Source: JBAOHV01 sp963714875
GTDB lineage: Bacteria; Actinomycetota; Acidimicrobiia; Acidimicrobiales; Microtrichaceae
NCBI GenBank assembly: GCA_963714875.1
Contig: CAVQQI010000008.1
Span: 124,001-188,000 of the forward strand
DNA: 64,000 nucleotides
Direction of reading: 5' to 3'
Shown: piece after piece, positions 35,109 to 44,366 of the stretch
Numbering within the stretch: position 1 is the first letter of the stretch
Layout: the number at the start of each line of letters is the position of its first letter
Made by a program: the position numbers and the translations under genes
Notes under the pieces: model-generated
What the model was told of the DNA's origin: nothing
Database searches by the model: none
Seen by the model: only the letters and a program-made list of their open reading frames with translations

Positions 35109-36319
35109 GAGGGGAACACCACCGGATACCGGCCCCAGTAGCCACGCTCGCTCGCGGGATCGAGCGTCGGTGGTTCGGCGGGATCAGGTCGGCCGCCGGC
35201 GGCCAGCACGGCGCTGATCGCGACCGGCACCAGGCCGACCAGGTGGTCCGGGTCGAGCGGGTCGCCACGATCGGGGTCCGTCCCGGCCGCAAGGTCCTGG
35301 CCGATGCAGGCGTGCATGCCGAGTCCGAAGCTCAGCCCCCACTTGGCCACCCCGTCGGGCAGCTCGCGGTGCGGATCGAAACGGCCGGCGTCGTCGCCGA
35401 ACGCCGCGGGGTCGCGATTGGCCGACATCAGGTCGATCGTGAGCCGGGCGCCCTTCGGAACGACCACGTCGCCCGGCAGTTCCACGTCCTCCAGCGCCCA
35501 GCGCATGGCAACCGGGCTCGAGGGTTGCAGGCGCACCGTCTCGTGCACGCAGCGCTGCAGGAACACCGGATCGGAGCACGCACGCTCGAAGTCGTCGGAT
35601 CCGTCGTCGAGCATCTCGAAGACGTGGTGCAGCGTCCGCACGAACGCCGTCGCGCTGGTGTGCGCACCGGCGAGCAGGAAGAAGCAGATCTCGCGCAGCA
35701 CCACGTCGGGGGGCAGCGGAAGTTCGTCGTCGTGGCGCATGAGCGTCATCAGCACGTCGTGGGGCAGCGCGTCATCGTCGAGCTCACCCCGCTCGACCGC
35801 ATCGAGCAGCGAGCGCCGGCGCCCGATCGACGGCGCCAGGAACTCGACGTCGAAATCGGCCAGGGCGGCAGCGACCTCGGCACGCTTGGCCGACCGGTCC
35901 CCGGTGTTGTGCGCCAGCGTGGCGCCCTGGATGAACAGCATCAGGTAGTCGTAGAGCCGCAGTGTCTCGGCCCTGGTGCCGGCGGGGCGGTCGACACCGG
36001 AGGTGAACGCGGCCAGGTTCATCATCATCTCGTGGCTGAGCGTGACCAGCTCCGCGTGACCCGCAGCCACGTGCGGGGCCAGGGTGGCCTCCACGATCGG
36101 TGGGAACAGCTCCCGCTCGTAGCGGCGGTGGGTGCTCCTGGTGAACAGCCGGTTCTCGAGCCGCCGCCGGGCCCGGTGATCCGCGCCGTGCAGGTTGACC
36201 AGCACGTCGGCCATCACGACATCGCCCTCGTCGTAGAGGGCCTGGCGCAGGTCCCGGTTGCGCAGCGCGGCGCGCGCCTGCTGGTGGGTCGACACGGTGA
36301 TGTCGATGACGTCGATCAT
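35105..36319 (-). CDS. Cytochrome P450
   Basis: A 404-residue bacterial class I P450. The oxygen-binding I helix is FLLAGAHTSATAF, the K-helix ExxR is in HETVRLQPSS, and the haem loop is FGLGMHACIGQDLA with the cysteine ligand. It begins abruptly (MIDVIDITVSTHQQAR), lacking part of the N-terminal A-helix region, but length is still in the normal range. It needs a ferredoxin and reductase, none of which is nearby. The start at 36319 overlaps the ThuA stop (ATGA), so the two are coupled. Substrate unknown; likely a hydroxylation step in the cluster's pathway. Confidence 0.92.
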   Translation of the reverse strand: MIDVIDITVSTHQQARAALRNRDLRQALYDEGDVVMADVLVNLHGADHRARRRLENRLFTRSTHRRYERELFPPIVEATLAPHVAAGHAELVTLSHEMMMNLAAFTSGVDRPAGTRAETLRLYDYLMLFIQGATLAHNTGDRSAKRAEVAAALADFDVEFLAPSIGRRRSLLDAVERGELDDDALPHDVLMTLMRHDDELPLPPDVVLREICFFLLAGAHTSATAFVRTLHHVFEMLDDGSDDFERACSDPVFLQRCVHETVRLQPSSPVAMRWALEDVELPGDVVVPKGARLTIDLMSANRDPAAFGDDAGRFDPHRELPDGVAKWGLSFGLGMHACIGQDLAAGTDPDRGDPLDPDHLVGLVPVAISAVLAAGGRPDPAEPPTLDPASERGYWGRYPVVFPS

Positions 36320-37050
36320 GGTGTCTCCTCGTTGGCCACCGGCATCGGGATCCCGGTGAGCCACGCTGTCGCTCGTCGCAGGATCCGTGCATGGTCGGGC
36401 TGGGTCATGGCTGCGGCGTCGTGTCCGAGCAGGTCGGTCACGACGCGTCCCCGTCCGACCTCGCGTGCCCACAGCACCGGGTGCTCGACGTCGCCGTGCC
36501 GACTGGTCAGCAGCGGTGTCACGTCCGGGTCGACATCGAGGTGGCTGTAGATCTCGTCGACCGTGGTGAAGTCGCCGGTGCCGGTGGTGATCCCGTGTGC
36601 CCGGCCCGCGTCGGTGATCGACACGACAGCAGCTCCGACGGGTGGGTGCGACGAGCGCTCCCAGTTCCACGACGCTCCCAGACAGGCGTGCCACGCGGGC
36701 TCGGCGTCGAAGCAGATGACCGCGGTGTGGCACGCCAGCAGGCCGCCCCCGTCGCGGACGTACCGCTCGAAGACCTGGGCCTCGCCAGGGCCGAGGGTGA
36801 ACGCCCACTCGTCGCGCAACGGCTGGTGCCGGTCCGCGGGCATCGACCAGCGCAACGCGTTGACCGTGACCAGGTCCCAGCTCGGACCACGGGTCGCCAG
36901 CTCGGCGATGGCGGCGTGCGGGTCCTCGAACACCGTCGAGGCGATGCCGTCGGCGGCGATGAGCTCGACGAGCGACGCGGTGCTGGCGCCGAAGTCGTGC
37001 AGCGGGCCACCCGACAGCACCAGGTTGGTGGTCGCAGCTCGCTCACCCAC
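36316..37050 (-). CDS. ThuA-domain protein (class I glutamine amidotransferase-like fold)
   Basis: A 244-residue ThuA-type protein: TNLVLSGGPLHDFGASTASLVE at the start, GGGLLACHTAVICF in the middle and EIYSHLDVDPDVTPLL near the end. ThuA was first described in trehalose use in rhizobia and may act on sugar-derived compounds, but the reaction is not established. The candidate nucleophile region LLACHTA carries Cys-His. In this operon it sits between an SDR and a P450, so a glycoside or related substrate may be involved. The SDR stop lies 6 bases upstream. Confidence 0.82.
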   Translation of the reverse strand: MGERAATTNLVLSGGPLHDFGASTASLVELIAADGIASTVFEDPHAAIAELATRGPSWDLVTVNALRWSMPADRHQPLRDEWAFTLGPGEAQVFERYVRDGGGLLACHTAVICFDAEPAWHACLGASWNWERSSHPPVGAAVVSITDAGRAHGITTGTGDFTTVDEIYSHLDVDPDVTPLLTSRHGDVEHPVLWAREVGRGRVVTDLLGHDAAAMTQPDHARILRRATAWLTGIPMPVANEETP

Positions 37051-37056
37051 CCTTCG

Positions 37057-37887
37057 TCACGCCCCGTCGGCGCCCGTGTCGCCGGTGTCGGTGTTGCCGG
37101 CGGTGCCCACGGAGTCGACCGAGCGGGGTCGCGGCAGGGTGCTGATGACGCTGCGGGTCACCCCGCCGTCGACGAGCAACTCGGTGCCGGTGACGTACGC
37201 GGCGTCGTCGGAGAGCAGGAACATGACCGTGGACGCCACCTCGTCGGCCCGACCCAGCCGGCCCAACGGCACACGGCCGGCGCGTCGCTCCCGGATGTCG
37301 GGATCGGCGTAGATCGGTTCCGACATGCCGGCGTCGATCAGTCCGGGGGCCACCGCGTTGCAGCGGATGCCCGCCGGGCCCCACTCCAGCGCCATCTGCT
37401 GGGTGAGCAGCGCCACCGCAGCCTTGGACGCCCCGTAGGCGCCGGCGTTGGGGCCCGGCGCGACGCCGTTCATCGAGGTCACGGTGACGATCGACCCGCC
37501 GGTGCCTGCGGCGACCATCCGCGTCGCCGCGGCCCGGGCGGTCACGAACGTGCCGGTCAGGTTCACCTCGACCACCGCACGCCACTCGTCGAGCGACAGG
37601 GTCGCCAGCGGACCGAAGCGCACGATGCCGGCATTCGCGACCACGCCGTCGGGCGCTGGGCGGCCGGTCGCCGCAGCGAAGTCGTCGAGCGCGGCGTCGA
37701 CCTGGGTCTCGGCGGTCGTGTCGGCCACGAGCGCCACCGCCGGGGCGCCGAGCGCGCTCGCCACCCGCTGCGCCGCGTCGCCGTCGCGGTCCAGCACGCC
37801 GACCGTCCACCCCCGTTGCGCGGCGCAGCGGGCGATCGCCTCGCCCAGCCCGCTGCCCGCACCGCTGACCACGACCGACCCGCTCAT
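37057..37887 (-). CDS. Short-chain dehydrogenase/reductase
   Basis: A 276-residue classical SDR with an intact NAD(P) site (VVVSGAGSGLGEAIA), NAG motif (VVANAGIV), catalytic Ser (TVTSMNGV) and YxxxK (AYGASKAAV), then NAVAPGLIDAGMS. The last 20 residues (GTAGNTDTGDTGADGA) are an unusual Gly/Thr/Asp tail. It would oxidise an alcohol or reduce a ketone within the pathway. ATG 37887 overlaps the upstream amidohydrolase stop at 37884, confirming the start over the longer frame. Confidence 0.92.
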   Translation of the reverse strand: MSGSVVVSGAGSGLGEAIARCAAQRGWTVGVLDRDGDAAQRVASALGAPAVALVADTTAETQVDAALDDFAAATGRPAPDGVVANAGIVRFGPLATLSLDEWRAVVEVNLTGTFVTARAAATRMVAAGTGGSIVTVTSMNGVAPGPNAGAYGASKAAVALLTQQMALEWGPAGIRCNAVAPGLIDAGMSEPIYADPDIRERRAGRVPLGRLGRADEVASTVMFLLSDDAAYVTGTELLVDGGVTRSVISTLPRPRSVDSVGTAGNTDTGDTGADGA

Positions 37888-39233
37888 CGGGCGGCGGCCT
37901 CCCGGGTCAGCAGCTCGGTGGCCCATTGTCCGACCCGTTCACCCGCCAGGTCGCGCCGCTGCGGCCACGGCCCCGACAGGTCCACCGGGCGCCCGCGCGA
38001 GATGACGTGGCGCAGCCGGCTCCGGTCGCCGAGCACCCCGACGTCGGTCGACGGGTCGCCGTCGATGACCAGCAGATCTGCAGCGGCGCCCTCGGCGATC
38101 ACTCCGACGGTGCCGTCGTCCTTGCGGAGCGCGAACGCACCGTTGAAGGTCGCGCAGCGGATCGCCTCGAGCGGGGTGAGCCCCATCGTCTCGACCAACA
38201 GTTCGACCTCGCGGGCGTGCCAGTGGCCGTACGGCGTGACGGCGAAGCCACTCTCGGATCCGCAGAGCAGCCGCACGCCTGCGTCGTGAGCGGCGCGGAG
38301 CTTGGTCGCGGTCGCCTCGATCTCGCCGCGGAACAGGTCCACCTGGGACGTACCCGCGCCGACCTTGTGGCCGTGGTCGACCAGGTTGGCCAGGAAGGTG
38401 AACGTCGGCGCCACGGCGCAGCCCGACGCGACGACGGCTTCGAGCGCGGCGTCGTCCAGGAAGCTGGCGTGCAGGATCAGGTCGACCCCGGCCTCTGCAG
38501 CGAGACGGGTCGAGGTGGCGTTGCGACAGTGGGCGATGCTGGGAGTACCCAGATCATGGGCGGTGTCGGTCACCGCCCGCAGCTCGTCCAGGGTCCACAC
38601 CGTCAGCTCGCCGCTGCGGTTGGGCAGCAGGCCGGTGACGTGGATCTTCACCCAGTCGGCGCCGTGCTTGATCTGGTCCCGCGTCGTGCGCACCATCTCG
38701 TCGCGGCCCCGCACGACGTGCGCGTACGCCGCGGTTCCCGACTCGGGGATGAGCCGACCGGCGGTGCCGCCCGCAGCGGTGAGCAGCGCGTTCATCCCGG
38801 CGGTCATCCGTGGACCCTCGACGACGCCCGCCTCGATGCAGTCGCGCAGCGCAGGGCCCAGGTTCCACAGGCAGTCGGCATCCAAGAACCCGGTGACGCC
38901 CGCCAGCAGCAGCTTGCGCACGTTGAACGCAGCGACCATCGCCGCGGTCGACTGGTCGCGGTGGAAGAACAACTCGTCGTTGCTCGCGGGCTCGCCGAAG
39001 GTGATGTGGCAGTGCGCGTCGATCAGCCCTGGCATGACCGTGTGGCCGGTCACGTCGAGTCGCTCGACGGCGACCCCATCGACGCTCGCGGCGTCCGCGG
39101 CAGCGATGGCCGCGGCGCCGACGGCCTCGATCGAGTCGCCGCGCACGAACACGGCGGTGTCGGGCGTCGGTGGCTGCCCCGTGCCGTCGAGCACCGTGGC
39201 GCCGGTGAACAGCAGTGCGTCGGAGGTGCTCAC
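37884..39233 (-). CDS. Metal-dependent amidohydrolase (imidazolonepropionase-like)
   Basis: A 449-residue amidohydrolase. A beta-sandwich start (LLFTGATVLDGTGQPP) leads to the metal-binding GLIDAHCHITFG (HxH), a Lys/Glu-type region VKIHVTGLLPN, SIAHCRN and LILHASFLDD (two further His) and the final strand returning to the sandwich (GAAADLLVIDGDPSTDVGVL). It hydrolyses cyclic amides, lactones or peptides in related enzymes. GTG 39233 overlaps the carotenoid oxygenase stop (GTGA), and its stop overlaps the SDR start, so it is embedded in the operon. Confidence 0.9.
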   Translation of the reverse strand: MSTSDALLFTGATVLDGTGQPPTPDTAVFVRGDSIEAVGAAAIAAADAASVDGVAVERLDVTGHTVMPGLIDAHCHITFGEPASNDELFFHRDQSTAAMVAAFNVRKLLLAGVTGFLDADCLWNLGPALRDCIEAGVVEGPRMTAGMNALLTAAGGTAGRLIPESGTAAYAHVVRGRDEMVRTTRDQIKHGADWVKIHVTGLLPNRSGELTVWTLDELRAVTDTAHDLGTPSIAHCRNATSTRLAAEAGVDLILHASFLDDAALEAVVASGCAVAPTFTFLANLVDHGHKVGAGTSQVDLFRGEIEATATKLRAAHDAGVRLLCGSESGFAVTPYGHWHAREVELLVETMGLTPLEAIRCATFNGAFALRKDDGTVGVIAEGAAADLLVIDGDPSTDVGVLGDRSRLRHVISRGRPVDLSGPWPQRRDLAGERVGQWATELLTREAAAR

Positions 39234-40939
39234 CACAGCTCGTCGCACTCCCGGGCCACCTCGTGGACCGACCCGTGCAGCTCCTCGGGGACCGAGGCGA
39301 GCGACTCGCTGGTGACCTCGTCGGAGAAGCGCAGCCGTTCCGCGTCGGCCAGGCCGCTGAACGCCGGCATCCATGCCGAGTGCAGCACGAGGGGGATCGT
39401 CTCGCGGTTGGTACCGGCCAGCGTGGCGACCGGCCCGGCCGAGACGTTCGCCGCGTCGAAGACATCGACGCGGAAACCGTTGTCGTTGCACACCGGCTGC
39501 ACGACGTAGCCGTCGTGCCCGCCCGGTTCGCCGCCGGCGTAGCTGCCGGGTGCTGCGCCCCGCGGCGCGAACGCCGGCGAGGTGATGTGGTCACCCAGGT
39601 CCGGGTACTCCCATCGGCCACGCAGCTCCATGCTCGGCCGGTCGAACGAGCACAACGAGCCGGGGGTGTCCTCACGCAGCAGGTCGGTGTCGATGCGGTC
39701 CGCGTACAGCTTCGCGGCGCGCTGGGAGATGTTGCCCGGACGGCAGCCCTGATAGGTGACGTGGTGCAGGGTGGGCGCCGACATGCCCTCGGTGCTCCAG
39801 TCCATCGCGGACAGCTGCAGGTTGAACGCCCAGTCGCTGCGGAACGTGCCGACGTGACGCACCGTCGCCCGCTCCGGGTCGATCAGCACCTCGGTGATCG
39901 TCTCGGGTGCCATGGCCATGTTGTACAGCCCGGCCAGCGCGGGATCGACCGGGTTGCCGTTCACGTCCAGGTCATCGGGGCGCAGGTACAACCCCAGGTC
40001 CATCAGGTCCATGCCCTCCCAGACGATCGAGATGCCGTCGCTGTCGTCCCAACGGGCGTAGTAGTGCCCGCTCGGCGGTGCGATGGTCACGCAGATCGGG
40101 CGGATGGGCGTGCCGGACGCGACGCCGTCGAGCTGGTCCTTGCGGATCAGCCACATCGGTGACTCCTGGTCGATCGTCTCGCTCCGCTCACCACCGAGCA
40201 TCTCGCCGGCGTCGGGCTTGAAGTTGCCGGAGTCGCACAGGATGACCCAGTCGCGGGTCTGGCTCACCGTGTGGATCGACCCGGGGAACGTGATGCCGTC
40301 GAGCGGCCAGTGCCGCACCTGGGTGCCGTCGGCGCGGTCCCAGCACACCAGCGAGGGACGCATGCCGAACGTCGGTTCGAACACCGGCTCGAGCTTCACG
40401 GTCCAGAGGCAGTCGCGTTCGGGGTCCGCCACCGGGTGGGCGCTCGAGAACAGGAACGGCAGCACGCCGCCCATCTGCATGGAGTTGCCGCCCCACGTGT
40501 CGACGTGGCCGACCTCTGCGACGAACTCGAGCGTCTCGGGGTGCAGCTCGACCGGGCGGCCGGCGTCCCAGGTGGTGAACAGACGGTTGCCCCACGGAAG
40601 TGGTGCGGTGTTGGAGGAGTTCGGCGGGCCGAACGGCGAGGTGTAGCCCACCACGCCGGGGTCGAACAGCTCGGGGTGTCGGTCGTAGAGCCGCTTGCCG
40701 GGCGTCTGCACGGTGCGGGTCTGCCAGGCGAAGCGTCCCGGGGCTGCGTCACGTGTGCCCGGATCGAGCGACAGACGGCAGATCGCACCCCAGTCGAAGA
40801 TGGCGTACGGCAGCTGCCCGCTGTTGACCGGGCTGGAGAAGACCACGTCGCCGGAGATGTCCTCGGGCCACGTTCCTGCCACCACCTGGAGCTCGAAGTC
40901 TCGTTGCGGTGTGGTGGTGAGCGAGCTGGGAACTGGCAC
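39230..40939 (-). CDS. Carotenoid oxygenase-family dioxygenase, long form
   Basis: A 569-residue propeller protein distantly related to carotenoid and lignostilbene dioxygenases. The start TWPEDISGDVVFSSPVNSG and four well-placed histidines (SSAHPVADPERD, GSIHTVSQTRDW, LHHVTYQGC, LVLHSAWMPAFSG) support an iron-dependent C=C cleavage enzyme; it is about 90 residues longer than the paralogue at 32.5 kb. GTG 40939 follows an AAGGGGG site. The same frame stays open to 42247 but that part is antisense to the Rieske gene and rejected. It is the first gene of the operon, so it probably starts the pathway. Confidence 0.82.
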   Translation of the reverse strand: MPVPSSLTTTPQRDFELQVVAGTWPEDISGDVVFSSPVNSGQLPYAIFDWGAICRLSLDPGTRDAAPGRFAWQTRTVQTPGKRLYDRHPELFDPGVVGYTSPFGPPNSSNTAPLPWGNRLFTTWDAGRPVELHPETLEFVAEVGHVDTWGGNSMQMGGVLPFLFSSAHPVADPERDCLWTVKLEPVFEPTFGMRPSLVCWDRADGTQVRHWPLDGITFPGSIHTVSQTRDWVILCDSGNFKPDAGEMLGGERSETIDQESPMWLIRKDQLDGVASGTPIRPICVTIAPPSGHYYARWDDSDGISIVWEGMDLMDLGLYLRPDDLDVNGNPVDPALAGLYNMAMAPETITEVLIDPERATVRHVGTFRSDWAFNLQLSAMDWSTEGMSAPTLHHVTYQGCRPGNISQRAAKLYADRIDTDLLREDTPGSLCSFDRPSMELRGRWEYPDLGDHITSPAFAPRGAAPGSYAGGEPGGHDGYVVQPVCNDNGFRVDVFDAANVSAGPVATLAGTNRETIPLVLHSAWMPAFSGLADAERLRFSDEVTSESLASVPEELHGSVHEVARECDELW

Positions 40940-41020
40940 GGGGCCCCCTTCGTCGGGCTTCGGTTTACAGTGTTCACCACCGTAGCCAGTCGTGGCTGGG
41001 GATGTGCCGGAAGGACCAAG

Positions 41021-42235
41021 ATGGATGCGACGCTGGAGCACAGGATCCGTGAGCGGATCGCAGTGGACAAGGACCGCACCGATCCGCCGCCCGAGGCGGT
41101 CGTGGTGCCCCCGATCCCGACCGGTCGCTACACCGATCCCGAGTTCCACGAACTGGAACGTGACCGCATCTTCGCCCGCACCTGGCTCTTCGCCGGCCAC
41201 GAGTCGGAGTGGTCCGGACCCGGGGCCTACCGACTGACCGAGCGGTCGGGTGCACCCATCGTGGTGGTGCGCGGCGAGGACGGCGTGCTGCGCGCCTTCT
41301 ACAACTCGTGTCGGCACCGCGGCGCCCCCGTCACCCGCGACGTCTGCGGCACCGCCCGCCGGCTGACCTGCCAGTACCACTCGTGGTCCTACGGCACCGA
41401 CGGCACGCTCAAGGCGGTGCCCGATGACCGCAGCTTCGTGGATCTGGACACGGCGTCGCTGGGGTTGGTGCCGGTGCGCTGCGAGATCAGCGACGGGTGG
41501 GTCTTCCTCAACGAGGATCTCGACGCGGCGCCGCTGGTCGACTTCCTCGGGCCGGTGGCCACCCAGATGGCCGACATCGACGGGCCGTCCCAGCGTGCGG
41601 TCGGCACCCAGGTGCACCATCTCGAGTGCAACTGGAAGCTCGTCGTGGACGCGTTCCTCGAGGTGTACCACGTGCGCACCGTGCACCCCGACAACGCGGC
41701 GCTGCTCTACGACGACCGGGCGGTGACGGTGTCGATGCTGCCCAACGGGCACAGCCGACTGACGGTGGACAAGCACGACATGTTCCGTGACATGGCGATG
41801 GTCTCCGACGAGTACGACAACCCGGCGGTGCCGCTGCTGTGGCGCCAGACCTCGACGTCGTTCGGCATCTTCCCGAACCTGGTGGTGCCGATGGACACCG
41901 GGGCGTTCACGTTCCTGTGCATGTGGCCCACGAGTGCCACCACCACCGACCTGGAGCTGCGGTGGTACGCACCCGCGTGGTCGGGCGACGCGGTGCCCCA
42001 GGAGCACCTGGACCGCATGACGCTGTTCGAAACGGTGATGGCCCAGGACACCGCGAACATGGCGCCCATCCAGGCGTCCATCTCGTCGCCCGGCGCCCGC
42101 CCCTTCCAGATCGGCTGGCACGAGCGGTTGATCCACCACTTCCAACGAGCGGTCGACCTGGCGATCGGCCCCGACCGGCTGCCCTCGGGCACCGCGGTGT
42201 CCGACGCACTCGACGGTTTCGTAGAGTCCGAGTGA
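41021..42235 (+). CDS. Rieske non-haem iron oxygenase, alpha subunit
   Basis: A 404-residue ring-hydroxylating-type oxygenase. The Rieske [2Fe-2S] site is C97-x-H99 (NSCRHRGAPV) and C117-x2-H120 (CQYHSWSYG). The mononuclear iron site follows in NWKLVVDAFLEVYHVRTVHP (Asp bridging residue and two His). Relatives include phenylpropionate, choline and carnitine oxygenases. No beta subunit, ferredoxin or reductase is adjacent. ATG 41021 has a GGAAGGA site at 41009-41015. It diverges from the carotenoid oxygenase operon, with about 80 bases between them, so both are probably co-regulated. Confidence 0.93.
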   Translation: MDATLEHRIRERIAVDKDRTDPPPEAVVVPPIPTGRYTDPEFHELERDRIFARTWLFAGHESEWSGPGAYRLTERSGAPIVVVRGEDGVLRAFYNSCRHRGAPVTRDVCGTARRLTCQYHSWSYGTDGTLKAVPDDRSFVDLDTASLGLVPVRCEISDGWVFLNEDLDAAPLVDFLGPVATQMADIDGPSQRAVGTQVHHLECNWKLVVDAFLEVYHVRTVHPDNAALLYDDRAVTVSMLPNGHSRLTVDKHDMFRDMAMVSDEYDNPAVPLLWRQTSTSFGIFPNLVVPMDTGAFTFLCMWPTSATTTDLELRWYAPAWSGDAVPQEHLDRMTLFETVMAQDTANMAPIQASISSPGARPFQIGWHERLIHHFQRAVDLAIGPDRLPSGTAVSDALDGFVESE

Positions 42236-43125
42236 TGACGACCCCACCGTCCCTCCCGACGCGCCGCACCCGCCGCACCCGTCGCACGATCACCGGCCTG
42301 GTCAGCGCCGTCGCGCTGACCGCAGTGCTGGGCGCGGCGTGCTCCTCCGACTCCGACTCCGACACGGACGCCGGTTCCGACGGGGCCGACTCCTCGACCT
42401 CGACCGAGGTCGAGGAGGGCTCGCTGCCCGACGGTGCCGAGGACCTCGTCGGTCGGTGGGCCCACTTCGATGCAGTGAGCTACCAGGACGACACGATGAA
42501 GACCGTCATCATCAGCACGGGGCTCGCAGATCTCGAGCTGCGCGACGGCGAGCTGTGGAACTCGATGACGTTCTGCCACGCGGAGGTGTCGAGCGACCAG
42601 GGGATCGAGGTCACCATCGCGGACGCAGCGACGCAGGCGATCATCCCGGTCGACACCCCGGTCGAGGTGACCAGTGTCGACGGGACCCTGCGGGTGGTCC
42701 GTCCGCAGACCCCCACGCCCATCGGGATCCGAATGGACGACCCGGCGAACGAGTCGCTCCCGACCGATCCGACCGACCCCCGGTTCTTCGATGCGGACGG
42801 TGACGGAAACCCGGGGATCACCTCGTCGATCAAGGTCGGCGACGGGCTCCAGGGCGACGTCTACCTGGCTCGCCGTGAGATCTTCACCTACGACGTGACC
42901 CAGGTCGACCCCGACCGGCTCGAGGGGACCATCGTCGATGCGTCCGAGCAGCTGGTGCTGGGTGCCAGCAACGAGATCTTCCTGGCCACCGCCCAGTGGG
43001 AGCAGATCGATGATCCCGAGCGCAACCCGGTGATCTGGGTACGCGTCGACGACGACCTGGACTGCGAAGGGCTCGCCGCGCAACGCGACGAGTTGTTCCC
43101 GCCCAACCCGCAGGCCGACTGGTAG
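42235..43125 (+). CDS. Secreted lipoprotein of unknown function
   Basis: A 296-residue protein with an Arg-rich start (RRTRRTRRT, possibly a Tat-like signal), hydrophobic segment and lipobox LGAAC, then an acidic Ser/Asp linker. The rest has no family I recognise; it has a strand-rich pattern (GRWAHFDAVSYQDD, a DADGDGNPGI loop that could bind calcium, and DDLDCEGLAAQRDELFP). The ATG overlaps the Rieske stop (TGATG), so it is co-transcribed with it and might bind the pathway's substrate outside the cell. Confidence 0.7.
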   Translation: MTTPPSLPTRRTRRTRRTITGLVSAVALTAVLGAACSSDSDSDTDAGSDGADSSTSTEVEEGSLPDGAEDLVGRWAHFDAVSYQDDTMKTVIISTGLADLELRDGELWNSMTFCHAEVSSDQGIEVTIADAATQAIIPVDTPVEVTSVDGTLRVVRPQTPTPIGIRMDDPANESLPTDPTDPRFFDADGDGNPGITSSIKVGDGLQGDVYLARREIFTYDVTQVDPDRLEGTIVDASEQLVLGASNEIFLATAQWEQIDDPERNPVIWVRVDDDLDCEGLAAQRDELFPPNPQADW

Positions 43126-43196
43126 ACCCGGGCGGCTCGCCATGCCAGGGTCGATGGGCTCTGCGCGGTCGGCCTCTGCGCGACCGGCCGCTACCG

Positions 43197-44366
43197 CTAC
43201 CGCCGGCGATCGGCGACGTCGGCGAAGAACTCCCAGATCAGATCGGTCGCATCGATCTCGGTGGTCGTGAGCAGCACGTTGTCGGCCATCGTCGCAGGGT
43301 CGAGCCGGATCGCCTCCATCAGCTGGTTCGGGGGCTGGCCCTCACCTCCGGCGAAGAGGCCCGACAGCAGCTCGCGGTCGAACGGCAGCGGATGACCCGG
43401 CCATGCGTGGCCGTTGCCCGACACCAGGTACAGCTCGGTGGTGGCCTCGCAGCCCGACCACCGCAGTAGCTCCACCGACGGCGCCGGCTCGCTCGCCCGG
43501 GGTTCGGGGGCGCAGCCGTTCTGTGCAGCCCGTGCCTCGACCACTTCGCGCACCGCGATGAGCGTGCCGGCTGTGTCGTCCCGACCGTTGACAGGCACGA
43601 TCAGGTCGTCGGTGCCGTGGAACGCGACCAGGGGCAGCGGCGCGCCCTCGGTGCACCCCGAGTGTTGGTAGGCGCCACCGACCGGCGCGACCGCGGCGAT
43701 GCGGCCCTCCAGCTCGCATGCGACCACCAGCGCGATGTTGCCGCCGGCGGAGAACCCGGTGGCGAACACCTGCGCCCGGTCGACGCACACGTCGCGCTCG
43801 ACCTCATCGAGCACCGCCGCGATGAACGCAGCTTCATCGACCCGGGAGCCGTCTACATCCCAACCGGTGGTGCCGGTGATCCGGTCGTTGAGCCCGACCT
43901 CGAGTCCGTCAGGCCGGACGACGACGAACCCTTCGCGGTCGGCGAGCTCATCGAGCCCGTCGGTCGCCTGTTGGACCGCAGCGCTGCCGTCGAGACCGTG
44001 GAACGACAGCACCACCGGCGCGGGCTCGCTGCGGTCGGCCGACCCGGGGGGCAGGTGCACCTGTGCCGAACGCGGCGTGCCGTCGACGGTCACCTCGATC
44101 CGGACGGAGCTTCCGGTGCTGTCGGCGTCGTCGGTGTCATCGAGCGGCGTCGTGACGTCTGCGGTCTGCCTGCACGCGGCGCTCGGACGGACCGGGTCCT
44201 CGGCCGACGCCGCCGAGGTCGTGCTGGGCGAATCAGGTGACGTCGCCGCACCCCGGTCGCCGTCGACGTCGGAATCGGAGCATCCGGCGACGAGTGCCAG
44301 CACGCCCAGCGATGCGAACATCCGCGCTGCCACGCTCCTGGTGCGGAGCCGGCGGCCCGGTCGCAC
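43197..44366 (-). CDS. Secreted PHB-depolymerase/feruloyl-esterase-like lipoprotein (LpqC type)
   Basis: A 389-residue alpha/beta hydrolase with lipobox LVAGC. After a Ser/Thr/Asp-rich linker come SFHGLDGSA (oxyanion region), GFSAGGNIAL (nucleophile Ser), AFHGTDDLIVPVNG (Asp) and GNGHAWPG (His), plus conserved GCTEGAPLP and SGCEATTEL with cysteines likely to form disulphides. The family cleaves polyhydroxybutyrate or feruloyl esters outside the cell. It directly follows the SDR gene with no intervening base, as an operon pair. Confidence 0.87.
   Translation of the reverse strand: MRPGRRLRTRSVAARMFASLGVLALVAGCSDSDVDGDRGAATSPDSPSTTSAASAEDPVRPSAACRQTADVTTPLDDTDDADSTGSSVRIEVTVDGTPRSAQVHLPPGSADRSEPAPVVLSFHGLDGSAAVQQATDGLDELADREGFVVVRPDGLEVGLNDRITGTTGWDVDGSRVDEAAFIAAVLDEVERDVCVDRAQVFATGFSAGGNIALVVACELEGRIAAVAPVGGAYQHSGCTEGAPLPLVAFHGTDDLIVPVNGRDDTAGTLIAVREVVEARAAQNGCAPEPRASEPAPSVELLRWSGCEATTELYLVSGNGHAWPGHPLPFDRELLSGLFAGGEGQPPNQLMEAIRLDPATMADNVLLTTTEIDATDLIWEFFADVADRRR

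Noticed and set aside
36391..38289. A 632-codon plus-strand open frame
   Set aside because: It covers the opposite strand of ThuA, the SDR and an amidohydrolase, all of which have catalytic motifs and overlapping starts; the plus frame has none.
40940..42247. Upstream extension of the carotenoid oxygenase frame to 1005 codons
   Set aside because: The extension is antisense to the Rieske oxygenase, has no homology and bypasses a good GTG with an AAGGGGG site at 40939.
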